The notes under the pieces were generated by a model. That model saw nothing but the letters and a program-made list of their open reading frames with translations. It did not search any database and was not told where the DNA came from. A program made the position numbers and the translations under genes. 64,000 nucleotides of DNA from Gnetum montanum (lineage: Eukaryota; Streptophyta; Gnetopsida; Gnetales; Gnetaceae): NCBI GenBank assembly GCA_015680685.1, contig MNCI01015870.1, forward strand, positions 72,324 to 136,323, in the 5' to 3' direction. Positions 12,247 through 23,842 of this stretch are shown in pieces (positions within the stretch are counted from its first letter, which is position 1; every line of letters starts with the position of its first letter).

Positions 12247-13066
12247 TGATGAGCGGTGAGGTACCCCTACGCTCAACCATACGAATACGAGCGTTTCACA
12301 CACAATCTAGTTGAATTCCAAAGACTAAGTGCCTATGTGCCTTTGTGGAACAATAATGGATTAGTTAATCATTGTCTTTCCAAACTTACTTGTATGTAAT
12401 GGTTGTATGATTAAGTAAGATTAAGGCATATGATTTTTATATCTTTTATGTGTTTTATATCCTGTGCTAGTAAGGAGTAGGAGAGAGATAACTAAGTAAC
12501 TAATCTAATTGAATTACTCATTAACTAAGTTCTAATTACTACTAACACCGGTATCTATTCCCACTTGTCGTACATGTCCTGAACTAGTGCAACACTGCTG
12601 AGATTACCAAACGCTAATTGTCACTGGGTTACCAAGCGCTACAGGCATGTTTGAAGCGGTTGTACTAAGTGTATTTAACTAAGAGAGTTGCAGGGTGAGA
12701 GAAATCATTAATCAACTATGAAAGAATTAAATAATAATTAACACTAATTGATCTATTCTGAATGCTGCAAGGTTTATCATAAAGTTCATCTTTATTATCG
12801 TACACAAAATGTGCTCAAGTACACAATGCTCGAATAAAGATCCGTTCACCCTATGACTCCTACTACGGGCATGTAGAAATAATTCTAACTTTGGAGGGAA
12901 AATGACAAGAGTTCTTCTAAGGGACTAATTGTCTAATGTGAAAACCAAGGGCACCACCTCTTATTTATAGGCGAGGAGATAGGCCCTGATATCGGGTATC
13001 CAACATTACATGGTTGGATATGATATTGTGGACATGATATTTTAATCTCGATATCATGGTTCATCA
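12247..13066 (-). repeat. Element A 5' LTR
   Basis: This is the upstream LTR in element order. It matches 3562-4355 throughout, with a minus-strand TATAAATA box at 12962-12969 and GATATC-type palindromes at 12987-13056. A short stretch (about 13028-13045) has no counterpart in the other LTR. Confidence 0.93.
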
Positions 13067-13330
13067 AATGATTCCTACTTGAAGATGTCTTCTTAAGTCT
13101 AGCGCTTTCTACTTAAAGATGTCTTCTCACCACTACACTTCCTACTTGAAGATGTAGCCAAATATCGAGCACTACTTGCTCAAAGATGCCTTATAAAATC
13201 TAGCGCTTCCTACTCGAATATTCCTTCTCACCACTATTCTTCCTACTCAAAGATATAGCCAAAATCATGTGCTTCCTACTTGAAGACACAATAGAACCCT
13301 ATGCTTTCTATTCAAAGATGTAGTCAAGTA
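13067..13330. repeat. Minisatellite, right part (units ~31-34 bp)
   Basis: This continues the array at 3432-3561, with about eight more units of the form (T/A)CTTCCTACTTGAAGATG plus a variable tail such as TCTTCTCACCACTA or TAGCCAAAATCATG. Alternating tail types suggest a two-unit higher-order period. The first bases (AATGA) double as the target duplication of element A. Confidence 0.8.
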
Positions 13331-14630
13331 CATATACCACCTAGCTAGGATTTTTATCAAGAATATGCACTTCACCACTTTCACATGTGCACATGCTTGT
13401 TATTTTTTTTCTTTTTACTTCTCTCTCTATTAGAACCTAAAGGAGGCAGTTGTACTTGGATGACTACGTTTTTCCCCTCTTAGCATTCGCTACCATGACT
13501 GATTACTAGATCCACCACCTTGTGCTAAGGTGACTAGACACTCATGGACTTGTTAGAAGAAGTTCAAAACATTCATATTTTTCTCTTGTTCATCCCTATT
13601 GGAGATCATCAATAGGTCATGAGGTTGATACTTAGTTGCATTCAACCTATGATTCTCATATGGTCTATTACCACCACTTCTCATTTGAAGGTTTTGAAAG
13701 CACTTCTCATTTGAAGGTTTTGAAAGCATTCTCAAGCATAATGCCTTTCATCGTAGATGTAGCATTTCAAGTTTGGATTCCTCAGAGAATATTAAGGAAA
13801 CCCACCAAATTGCAATTGTTTATTCCATAACCCCTATTGTTCTTGGAAAGCTTGATATTTCCCATGCCTCCAAGATGAGTTTTATTTACTTGGGGCTAGC
13901 TCAACATAACAACCTTGGATCAACTCAAATACACTTATCCATCACATCTTCAAGGTTTATTGCTCTCTTTCTTGCTCTCGAGTGGCTGCTCCATTATATC
14001 CTTATCCTTCTTTCACATCTTATAATTAGACAAAGTGATAGCAACTTGGATGGCCTTCTTAAATCCTATGATTTTCCAAGTTTTGAGCTCACGTTGGACC
14101 CATAGTTTAAGGGCATTAAGAAATATTCTATACTTGGTATCTTCACTAATTTTTGGGATTTGTATGATGATGTTTTGGTATTCCTAAATATAACTCTTTA
14201 GAGCTTCTATGTGCTAGATCTCCTTTAGCCTCACCCAAGCTTTGTCAATGAAATTACTATTGGAATAAGTGCAATGGAAAATCAAATCATTGGAAAATTC
14301 ATTGTAAAAAATTAAAATTGGAAAAAACTTGAAAAATATGAAACCTGCTAAGTTCTTCCATTATTTTAGAAAAATCATTACAATAGGCTCTTAGCATACT
14401 AAGGAAACTCTTCTAACTCCTTCTATAAGGAAAGATAAAACAAACTTAACATGACTAAGTTAAACTCATCATAATTAACCACTAACTACTAGAAAAAAAT
14501 TATTTTTTAAAAAAACTTTACATAACAAAAAGAAATTTTAATAATTAAAAAATTTAATAATCCAAATAACTTTTAAAAATTTATTCAAAGTAAGAGAAAA
14601 TAATTTCTACACTATAAAACACTCAACATT
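13331..14630. other. Non-genic stretch; part may be copia LTR
   Basis: No gene was recognised. It includes a 2 x 26 bp tandem duplication (13675-13726). The AT-rich part just left of 14638 may be the 3' LTR of the copia element to its right, but no outer LTR end or partner LTR could be found. Confidence 0.4.
13675..13726. repeat. Tandem duplication, 2 x 26 bp
   Basis: A 26-base unit beginning CACTTCTCATTTGAAGG occurs at 13675-13700 and again at 13701-13726 with no visible difference. Confidence 0.95.
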
Positions 14631-14638
14631 CTCTCCTC

Positions 14639-14652
14639 AAGTTTTGAAATTG
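14639..14652 (-). other. Possible copia polypurine tract next to an LTR start
   Basis: On the minus strand TTGAGGAGAGAA is followed by TGTTGAGTG (14638 downwards). This is the usual arrangement at the 3' LTR junction of Ty1/copia elements. It lies just past the end of the RNase H remnant, as expected. Confidence 0.55.
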
Positions 14653-14689
14653 ATTTGAGAATAACTAAATTAGAAATTTGAAGATCTTT

Positions 14690-16275
14690 CGTCTCAGCAT
14701 TTGCACATACTAATCTTGTTCAAAAGATAGTTAATTTGGTAAGCTTGCAATGGTTTAGTTAGTAAATCAGCTAATTAAACATTACTTTGAACATGTATGG
14801 GCTTAATTATGTCCTTCTTTGCTTGATGCTTAATAAGGTATTATTTGATGTCAACGTGCTTTCTCTTCTTATGAATTATGTGCTTCTTGGACAACTAAAT
14901 TGCTATTGTATTGTCCATAAACATGGAAATTGGAAGCTCAACTTCAAAACCCAACTGAGAAAATAACATTTTTAACCACAAAACATGCTAAAGACATTCA
15001 TCCATAGTAATAAATTCTACCTCACATGATGAGAGGCTCATACTAGTTTGTTTCTTTATCTTCCAATAAATAGGATTAGGACCATGAAAGATAAAGCAAC
15101 CAAAAGTTCACTTATAATCTTCTACACCTCCTCCCTAATTAGCATGAGAGAAAACATAAAACTTGTCATCTCTATTAATGAAATTAATGTCAAAATCAAC
15201 TATTCCTTTAACATACCTCAAAAGATGCTTTAAGGCATTAAGATGTGACTGCCTTAGCTCTTGCATAAACCTTGATAAAAATGAAGTTGTATATTTCAAA
15301 TTGGGCCTGATATGACACAAAAATCTTAATGAACCCATCACACCTTTGTAGAAGGAAGGATCAACCAATGAAGTATCATCTTTCCTTGAAAGCTTCATAT
15401 TTTAGAGAAGTGTAGTTATAGCAATTTTAGCTTCCTCTAGTCCATACTTTTCAATGATGGCCTATGCATACTTTGATTGATGCATCTTTAAACAATATTT
15501 CTTGATCAATTTGGAATTATAAAAAATATTTGAGGACTCCCATGTCCTTCATCTCAAACTTACATTTCATATCATGCCTAAATTTCTCAATTAATTTTTC
15601 AGATGTAGACATAAAAACTAAGTTAGCAACATAGAGTGAAATAATGATAAAATCAAAACCTTCATGTTTAAATTACAAGGTAGGCTCAAACATACAACTC
15701 GTGCAATCATTCTTAAGAAAAAAATTCATTAATTCTATAAAACCAATCTCTTGGTGCTTGCTTCATGCCATACAAAAATTTATTCAACTTGCATACCTTA
15801 TTTTGTTGTCCTGAATCTCAAAACCTTCATGCTGATAAATATAAACCTCATCTTCTAACTTTCTATTAAGAAATGTAGAAGTAATATCCCTTTGATAGAG
15901 TTTCATACCTTTATGAGTAGCAAGGAAGACCATAAGATTAATAGTCTTTCATTTAACAATACAAGCAAAAATATCATCATAATCAATGTGTTTCTTTTGA
16001 AGAAAGCCTGTTGCTACAAGTCCAGCCTTATGTGTTGTAATTTTACCAACTTCATTGTCTTTGGTTTTGAAGATCCTTTTGGTGTTAATGAATTTCTTTC
16101 CTTTTGGCTTGTCCACCAATGTCCAAGTTTCATTTCTGTCAATAGAACTCATTTCCTTCTTCATGGCTTCAATCCAAACTTGAGATTTGAGAGCCTACTT
16201 CACATTTGAGGGCTCATGTGCAAGAGCAACATATGCAACTTGAGTAATGGCTTGACTTCTTGTCATTATTTTTTT
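14690..16275 (-). pseudogene. Ty1/copia pol fragment: reverse transcriptase and RNase H (degenerate)
   Basis: On the minus strand, 16164-15949 carries the start of a copia-type polymerase (IDRNETWTLVDKP, KRIFKTK, GLVATGFLQKK, YDDIFA). The middle of the domain follows at about 15880-15500 in broken frames. The catalytic box, normally YVDD, reads YVAN at 15622-15633, so the polymerase is dead. Further on, 15398-15135 carries the copia connection region (DPSFYKGVMGSLRFL, RFMQELRQSHLNALKHLLRYVKG). RNase H-like sequence with KHIIHKKRKHVDIK and ADLLTKPL reaches about 14740. Gag, protease and integrase are absent, so the element is truncated at its 5' side near 16275. Confidence 0.88.
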
Positions 16276-16904
16276 AGGGCTTTCTAAGAAACAAATTTAT
16301 TTTTTGATCATATAGTATCTTACTTCTATTTGTTAGGATTTTTTCTAAGAAATTATGCTATGGTTATAAATTATGGTACTAGGAATTTCTCAGTAATAAA
16401 CATGGTTGAACCCAAAATCAAAATAGAGACTCTCAAGGAAGTTTTTAAAGGTAAAATAATATACATTAATATAGATATATAATGGAACATCTTATTATTT
16501 AACCTTTGAGAAAAACACAAGTAATGTAACTATTGTTGATTCTAAAGAAAAAAATTCTTTGTTGTTAATTGTCAAATCACTTATCTTGAATATATCATGA
16601 AATAAAGAAGCAGGCAATTAGGTGATTTCTCATCTTCATTTGAATCTAAAAATTATTTTATTAGAGTACTAAGATGTTGACTAAGTAAGTTTTGATATTG
16701 TTGATGATAGAGAACTAATAACAATGTTAATGATTTGATGAAGATAAAATATTGATTTGTAACACACTTGGTAATATTTTTAATTGAAAATAATATGATA
16801 ACATAAACTTAAAGAAGATGAATAGCTGAAACTGCTATGGGGTTTTGAGAAAATCCACAACTAATTTTATTGCTTGGAAATACAATCATTTATAGCTTTG
16901 TATG
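16276..16904. other. AT-rich non-genic stretch
   Basis: No coding block, LTR end or repeat partner was recognised between the copia fragment and element N. The last five bases (GTATG, 16900-16904) are the left target duplication of element N. Confidence 0.4.
16900..16904. repeat. Target-site duplication of element N (left)
   Basis: GTATG here is matched exactly by GTATG at 22626-22630, directly outside the other LTR. Confidence 0.88.
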
Positions 16905-17783
16905 TGATGAGTCATGGTTTGTCAAGTCCTATCATTAGACCCATGATATCAGGTAGAAGATACTAGGTTTGATAGGTCCCATTATTGGACCCCTGTTATT
17001 AGGTACGTGATATTGTAACCTCATAAGCGATATCGGGTACACGATATCGTGGTTCCTATGTGGGCCTATAAATACACATGTAGGTACATGGGAAGAGTCA
17101 TTTTTTTAGTTATTTTAGTGTTAGACTAGAGGCTTTTGTCATTATTTTCCTCTCAACCCTTTCTCCTAGTGCATGCCTACAGTGTGATGATTGTAATTGT
17201 ATGACATCCTTTATTCGAGTGTGACGTACTTGGACATGCACATGACCAAAAATAAAGATTGAGATTACTTCATCATTGCAGCATTTACGTAGTTTAATTA
17301 TTTAATTGTTATTGTTATTTAATATCTCTTCAACCTAAACCCCTTAAACATTGAATGAGTACGACTTAATCACGAGCATTCAAGTGTGACTACTTGGTAT
17401 CTCAATAGCATACCTAGGCCATGCACTTGGTAATCCTAGTGGTAGTCGTGCATGAGGTCCAAGATGTGTACTAATGATTAAGGAACAGATGCTCATCGCA
17501 CTTAGGCTAGCTTAGATTCTCTCTCTCTTTTCCTCCTACCTTAATTAAAGATTATTTTCCATTGCCTCCAAGAGTAGCACTAGGTTCGAAACTACATCAT
17601 ACACCTCACTCTAGACAAAACCATATGTGAAAAAGCAAATACTAGTCCAAGTGGGAAGATAACAAACTATGATCAATGAGTATCTATCTAGATACCACAA
17701 CTAGCTCGTTTATGAAGTTTGACCAGATCATGCATGAAATGCTCGTATTCATATGGTTGAGTGTAGGGGTACCTTGCTACTCA
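16905..17783 (+). repeat. Element N 5' LTR
   Basis: It starts TGATGAGTCATG and ends CTACTCA, where the inverted-end sequence CTCATCA appears shortened. A TATAAATA box is at 17067-17074, preceded by several GATATC/CGATATCG palindromes (16945-17051). It pairs with 21744-22625. Confidence 0.92.
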
Positions 17784-17804
17784 TTGGCACCGTTGTCAGG
17801 GATG
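17784..17804 (+). other. Element N primer-binding site (tRNA-Asp type)
   Basis: TTGGCACCGTTGTCAGGGAT directly follows the LTR. It is one of the better preserved copies of this site in the window. Confidence 0.9.
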
Positions 17805-17926
17805 GTGTTAATTATCTAGATTAGTTATATCATACAAGATCACTGTAACAAAGTATTAACAATATACCTTTCAGAAATAATATTAATAATAATAATTGCA
17901 ATTAAATCACACATAAATTCACAACC

Positions 17927-19847
17927 ATGTCTCTCTCACAAGACTATGATAACACAACAACCAGTAAGACAATTCATTGGAGAACCAGTGAATTATATAA
18001 TGATGAAGATGAAGTTTGGAGTACCCAATCTGATGTGGGGGTTTTCTATGAACATAAATGAAGGCAACATCATCCCAACTGATGAATGCATAACATACTT
18101 AATGATGATGAACCCCTAATAGCCACTATAAGCCTAATAGAAATATAACCGGCTATTCGAATATCCTGCAGGCATCATAAGAAAAGCCTTCTACCTAGGC
18201 TTGACTTAAAACAACTTTCCTAAGTTTTTAGAAGGCTACGATTTAGATCTACAACATCATCTACAAGCCATCCATGATGCCTATGTATGGAATAACATTG
18301 ATAATGGATGGAAAAAACTTAAGCTCTTTCCTATGAAATTTGTTGGCCAAGCAAAAGTATGGTATAGGTCGTTAAAACCAAAATGAATTTGATATTGGCC
18401 AATAATGGTAGAACTCTCCAAGAAAAGATATCAAACTTATGCAAGAGTATCAACCTTGAGGAGACAAATCCAAGAGTGGAAACAAGTGCAACATAAACCC
18501 TTGGACATGGCCTTAGAAAGATATTATGCATTGTTAAACAACTACCCAAGCCATGGGTTCTTCGAGGAAAGGCTAATGAACCATATCATAGATGGGCTCT
18601 GTAATGAAACAAGGGAGACCCTAGGGATGTATGCCCAAGGTCAACTATATGAACTACAAACCCATCAATTCCAAGATCTTATTAAGTGGGTAGCAAAAGA
18701 AGAAGGAGAAATGGCTAAATGGGAGAATGTTGAAAAATCTCAATAGGCCCAAAAATCAACAAGGGCCCATGATTATGAAAAGGAGAAATCAACTCACCGC
18801 AAGGAGGTGGAACCATATTTTCTAGTACTACAATCATTGGATGAAGTTGAGTCAAAGATCAATAGGATGATGAAATGGATAATATGCCAACATTATTTGA
18901 GATAGAGTTATGACAACCCAAGAAATAGGACAAAACACCTTTAGAAAATTAGAAAAAAGGGTTGAAGGGAATAAGAATTCAACTACCAATCATACGTATC
19001 AATGTAACATTTTCTTGTACAATCACCCCAAGGGCCAATGCCCAATCTTGTTACATTTGCATGAGCATTGGGGAAGAATCTTACATCTAGAGTTCATACA
19101 AAAATACTATGTTCAATCACAGTGGCAACAATCCCAATCATGGGGGAGGCCATCCCCAAACTAGTTACACCCTTCATACCATTCGAAGCTAAGTGCTTAC
19201 CAAGTTCAACATCTTGTTTCCCCAACAGGGTTAACATCCTCTATCTTGCTACATTATTATTATTCTTCTCAATACTATCAACCTGTATCCTCATCAATAG
19301 GACCACCACCTTTAGTATCTTACACTTCTCCTCAATTTCAAAATTCTCATCCTTCACCTCCTTCTACATCGCCATCATTTTTTCCTAAAGGATTTGCACC
19401 ACAACATCAACCCATGAACATTACTTGTGCTTTTATTGTCAACAGTAGTGGGAATCATCCACAACATCATAGGCATCCATTTTTTAGAGAGACCATAGAA
19501 AGGGACACCACAGTTCAGAAACCATTGCATCCACCAACTCAACATAAGTCCAACAGTATGGTGCATCTTCCTATTTGAACCCAATACCTCATGTTACCTT
19601 ATCAGGGCCATCACTCAATACTCCAACAACTAGGAGACATGTTGATCCTTGCATACCATCTTACAGTCATAAGTACCATAGTAGATCAACTTCTTATAAA
19701 TTAACCACATCTTATACCTTGATCTACTATGTCAACTCTAATCAAGTGTGTGAACCCTAATGGGGTAAGTATGATTGGGTTCCAATATTTCCAACATGCA
19801 AGGATCCAAAACTTTCATTTATTAATTCTAGCCATGCTTAACCGTTT
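17927..19847 (+). pseudogene. Element N gag (degenerate)
   Basis: The ATG at 17927 opens a frame (MSLSQDYDNTT) at the same place as the gag starts of C and D. The conserved gag domain is clearest at 18405-18746 (LSKKRYQTYARVSTLRRQIQ, HIIDGLCNETRETLGMYAQG, VAKEEGEMAKWEN), closely matching element A. Upstream, 18160-18400 holds a broken version of the preceding helices. The Pro/Gln/Ser/His-rich C-terminal part runs through about 19000-19570. Frameshifts and stops occur throughout. No aspartic protease triad follows; sequence passes directly into the spacer at about 19848. Confidence 0.85.
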
Positions 19848-21130
19848 AGCTATGGGGGTATCCTCCATTCAAACAATACAAAATTAATAAATGTTTTTCC
19901 ATTTTTTTAATTTTTTAACCTTTTGTTTTCTAGTTTTTCACCTTTTAATTTATTACTTTATCTTTCTATCTTTTTATCTTTTTATAAGTAATCTCATCTA
20001 TGAATAAAGCAATCATGTGACCCGTTGTTCTATGATATCAAGTCTTGAGTAACTAATTATTTGGATAGTGAGCCCATCACATCCACCCATCCATTTTATT
20101 AATAAGAGGTTCTACCCTAGGTACAATGTTATTCCGAATCATTAAAAATTAAGGTAACCTTGTGTTATTATACCTAGAGTGAAGAAGGATGGACCAAGAG
20201 GGAATGACCAGGGTGTGACATTAAGGGAACTTGTGAATTCTATTTGGTGACATCTATAGGAGTTATCATGCAGCTTGGTTGTACTAAGATCCTTATAGAT
20301 CTAATGAAAAATGGGAGTAAGAGTAATCAAAAGGCACTTAATAAAAAAAAGAAACTCAATGCTATTCTAGGGGGTCCTACTGGAAAGACATGCATCCATT
20401 CCTGAAGGTAGGCAGCTTCTCTAGCTTAAGTATTCATTTCAAAGAAAAAAAAAGAACAAAAGAAAAGAAAGAGTGCCACAAAGAAAAATCACTACTCCAT
20501 TGTATGAAACACCAAGTGATCGTACACCTTGCCATCATGGTGCTCTTATTGTTGTTTATCATTGAAGAAAAACAATGTGATGTCACTGAGTAGAGAAATG
20601 GACTTGCAATGATTTTTGAACAATGGGTTAATGACACATTAATCATGCCTTGCACTGAGGATTCATTGTGCCATGAGTCAAGACCTCATGTCCCAATCTC
20701 TGCAATTCATCTCATCTCGTTGTTCATGTAATTGGGACTCGTGACTTGTGTAGCATTGAATTTATAACTCATCATGGTGGTATTTATGTGTGTGTGTTTT
20801 GTGAAATTGGTGTGGATTACATTTAACCCTTCTAGTGCCTATGGACATTTTAAGNNNNNNNNNNNGATACCCTCTGAGTACTTCATTGCCAAATATATTC
20901 TTTCCTTTATCATCATTTTATCAAATGTTCCTCAAAACCATTATGTGTCCTTTGATGTGTCACCTAAACAAACCAGGTCTGACATTAAACATTTAGGGCA
21001 ACTTCCTTGAAAAATTTCTAACTCTAAAATCACACTAAGCAAAGAATTCAACATTTACTAAAGGCAATAAGTAAGGTATGAAATAATTGAACTTATTTCA
21101 ATAACCTTACTAACAATTGTATGATTATAG
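19848..21130 (+). other. Element N spacer (T-rich, conserved blocks)
   Basis: It opens with AGCTATGGGGGTA (19848-19860), the counterpart of the internal polypurine-like motif in A, B and C. A T-rich run follows (about 19888-19985). Block 1 is at 20383-20407 and block 2 (AATGTGATGTCACTGA) at 20574-20590, as in the other elements. Block 3 was not found; an assembly gap lies at 20855-20865. There is no coding block. Confidence 0.8.
20855..20865. other. Assembly gap (11 N)
   Basis: Eleven undetermined bases lie within the spacer of element N. The real length of missing sequence is unknown. Confidence 0.99.
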
Positions 21131-21640
21131 ATGGCCCCTAAAAGAGGACAATAAGGAGGACCTTCTCAAGGTGCAACTAAATGACTAGGGGGAGGTAGAG
21201 GCCAAGGGCCTCATGTAGAACATGTAGAGCAGGAGGCACAATCATTCAGCATCCATCCTAGAACTCCTATTAATACATAATCTATCCAAGAAAAAAGGAG
21301 GATAGGTTAGGGCTTGAGCCTATGAAGAGGAATGATGGCTATTTGCAGCATGGCATGTCAAGGCTAATTAAGTGTTCCCACAACTACCGTGTCCATGGAA
21401 AGTGTTGACTCCATCAAACATTGGAACATTAGCATGGATGGCTCATAATCCATGGATAGAAGAGAAGAAATGTTAGGAACTTATTCAACAGTATTGATCT
21501 CAGAAGCCTGGAATGCAGAACAAAGGAAAGGCACCCATGGAGGAGCCACTAGTACCAAGAACCCCATGAGTTCCACAAGTTTTGTCTTTTGTGTATGTGT
21601 CCAAATTTTGTTTAATTCTCCACTACAGCATGAATAAATT
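21131..21640 (+). pseudogene. Element N remnant of the extra ORF
   Basis: The ATG at 21131 begins MAPKRGQ and continues with GRGQGPHVEHVEQEAQSFSI in broken frame. It aligns with the start of the extra ORF of element C at 31547 (MVPKRG, then GQGRG and EAQSFSIH). Only this N-terminal piece and a short tail remain; the conserved central block and coiled-coil region are missing. The LTR follows within about 100 bases. Confidence 0.7.
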
Positions 21641-21733
21641 TCTAGTCAATTAATAATCCCATACCTATCCATTGTGTAATCAATTGAACTTGTTCCTCAC
21701 TTTCTTTGACTCGAGGACAAGTTTTTATTCAGT

Positions 21734-21743
21734 TGTGGAGGTA
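21734..21743 (+). other. Element N polypurine tract
   Basis: GTGGAGGTA directly precedes the TGATGAGTC start of the 3' LTR. Confidence 0.85.
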
Positions 21744-22625
21744 TGATGAGTCATGTTTTGTTAGGTCCTGTTATTAGACAACTATTATTGGGTACAAGAT
21801 ACCAGGTCTGATAGGTCCTGTTATCGACTACGCGATATCACAACCTCACAAGAGATATCGGGTACACAATATCATGGTTCCTATGTGGGCCTATAAATAC
21901 ACATGTAGGCACATGGGAAGAGTTAGTTTTTTAGTTAGTTTAGTGTTAGACTAGAGTCTTTTATCATTCTTTTCCTTTCAACCCTCTCTCCTAGTGCATG
22001 CCTGCAGTGTGATGATTGTAATTGTACGACATCCTTTATTTGAGTATGATGTACTTGGACATGCACATGAGTAGAAATAAAGATCGATATTACTTCATCA
22101 TTGCAACATTCACTTAGGTTAATTATTTAATTGTTATTGTTATTTATTTCTTTCGTAGTTAATATCTCTTCACCCTAAACCCCTTAAACATAGAATGAGT
22201 ACGAATTAATCATGAGCATTCAAGTGTGACTACTTGGTATCCCAGTAGTGTACCTAGGCCATGCACTTGGTAGTCCCAATGGTAGTCGTGCACGAGGTCC
22301 AAGATGTGTACAAATGATTAAGGAAAGGATGCTCATCATACTTAGGCCAGCTTAGATTCTCTCTCTCTTTTCCTCCTACCTTAATTAAAGATTATTTTCC
22401 ATTTCCTCCAGGAGTAGCACTAGGTTAGAAACTACATCATACACCTCACTCTAAGCTAAACCATACATGACAAAGCAAATACTAGTCCAGGTGGGAAGAC
22501 AGCAAACTACGATCAACGAGTGACTAGCTAGATACCAAAACTAGCTCATCTGCAGAGTTTAATCAGATCATGCATGAAAGCTCATATTCCTATAGTTGAG
22601 TGTAGGGGTACCTCGCCACTCATTA
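21744..22625 (+). repeat. Element N 3' LTR
   Basis: It starts TGATGAGTCATG and ends CTCATTA, one transition away from the inverted end CTCATCA. The TATAAATA box is at 21892-21899. It matches 16905-17783 closely, apart from a short extra stretch near 22147-22160. Confidence 0.92.
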
Positions 22626-22961
22626 GTATGGCCTTGAAATAAATAGGAATTGATTAGGACCATACTAAGAGGCATTGAAAAGTCATTCCCCAAAGAGGAA
22701 ATGAAAGGATTAATTAAAAAATGGTGAATTGAAACTAGAAAAAAGTACATGCATCCATCAATTCTCAAATAATAATAAAACATGTTTAGAATACAAATAA
22801 AAATTCCAAAATAGTTTATCATTTTTTGCTCCTTATCTTCATTTTGGATCAAAGTTTGCAATGAACACTAACTCTTTCAGCTATAACTTACATGTAACTT
22901 CTCATACAAAATAGTTAAAATGTTAGAGTTAATAGCTATAATAATGAATAAGAAACATCAT
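22626..22961. other. Short unique stretch between elements N and B
   Basis: It begins with the right target duplication of element N (GTATG) and ends with the left duplication of element B (ATCAT, 22957-22961). Nothing else was recognised. Confidence 0.5.
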
Positions 22962-23668
22962 TAATGAATCATAAGTAGAAAAACTGCATTGACGAGTATG
23001 CGTCACTGAGTATGCATCAACATAGTCCCATTGGTGTATCCTTGTCGATGCACGGTTAGATGCATCAACCTAGATACATCAACGCTGACATAGGTAAGGC
23101 CTATATAAATGTGCATACCAACTACATTTATGTCATCTTAGATTGATAGCATACTGAAGCCTATTCAATGTTATTTCTCCAGAGTTAGAATATTTTCTCT
23201 TTGAGTACCTATAGTGTGAATTAAAGAGATTGTATGATGCTTTATTCAAATGCCATGTATCATTAGCGCTTTACTTTTAATGCAATTTACATTCATGATT
23301 TTACTTAATTAATATAATTAATCATAAAAATATAGGTATGACCATTTCAAGCATGATGTATTGCACTTGGTAATTCTAGTAATGGCCATTTGGTACACCC
23401 AGTAATAGCCACTTGATAACCTAGTAGCGTTGATACTAGTTCATGATGTGTACAGTATGTGGGAACANGTTATCATCCTAACTCAAACTTGTGTTATCAG
23501 TATATATGGTTAAATGTGAGTTAAAGCACATGATGTCTATTTTTAAAAGTATTTTTATATNTTAAGACTATAAGCAACTTAGGAACTAAGTGCATAAAAT
23601 TTGACTGAATCGCTAGTGAACGCTTGCGGTGCGTATAGTTGGACATAGGGGATACTTGTTACTCATCA
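22962..23668 (+). repeat. Element B 5' LTR (contains an N-bounded inverted segment)
   Basis: The start reads TAATGAATCATAAGTAG against TGATGAGTTGTAAGTAG in the other LTR; the end is ACTCATCA. The TATATAAA box is at 23102-23109. U3 carries ATGCATC-type repeats rather than GATATC. Between two single Ns (23468 and 23561) the sequence matches the other LTR only as its reverse complement, and the LTR is shorter than its partner there. Confidence 0.88.
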
Positions 23669-23688
23669 TTAACACCATTGTTGAGGAC
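23669..23688 (+). other. Element B primer-binding site (decayed tRNA-Asp type)
   Basis: TTAACACCATTGTTGAGGAC follows the LTR end. Its differences from the intact site are essentially all C-to-T or G-to-A transitions. Confidence 0.8.
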
Positions 23689-23842
23689 TTAGTTTAGTTA
23701 AGTACGTTAATTAGTAGTAAACTATGAATTTATACTAAGAAATTGTAAAGATAACACAACAATTGACCAACTTTCATCTAAGAAGAGAAATAATTAAAGA
23801 AATAAAATATCAAAGGAATACTATTTTTTATATACATCTAAT

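Larger units (their letters stand above)
3562..13066 (-). mobile_element. Element A: Ty3/gypsy LTR retrotransposon, full-length but dead
   Basis: Two LTRs (3562-4355 and 12247-13066) both run from TGATGAGCGG to TTCATCA and flank a minus-strand interior. In element order the interior is a tRNA-Asp-like primer site, gag, retropepsin, reverse transcriptase, RNase H, integrase, a T-rich spacer and a polypurine tract. No chromodomain is seen, and the tRNA-Asp primer with an integrase-last pol suits the Athila/Tat branch of Ty3/gypsy. LTRs differ at many positions by eye (roughly one in eight), so the insertion is old. Unlike B and C it has no extra ORF after the spacer. Confidence 0.93.
16905..22625 (+). 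mobile_element. Element N: non-autonomous Ty3/gypsy-type LTR retrotransposon
   Basis: LTRs at 16905-17783 and 21744-22625 are very similar, both starting TGATGAGTCATG, and the element is flanked by a perfect 5-bp duplication. The interior has a tRNA-Asp primer site, a gag remnant, the shared T-rich spacer with conserved blocks, a short remnant of the extra ORF and a polypurine tract. No protease, polymerase or integrase was found, so it must have relied on enzymes from relatives. An 11-base gap (20855-20865) falls inside the spacer but is too small to hide pol if its stated length is right. Confidence 0.9.

Noticed and set aside
20855-20865. Run of N as a biological feature
   Set aside because: This is an assembly gap, not sequence.
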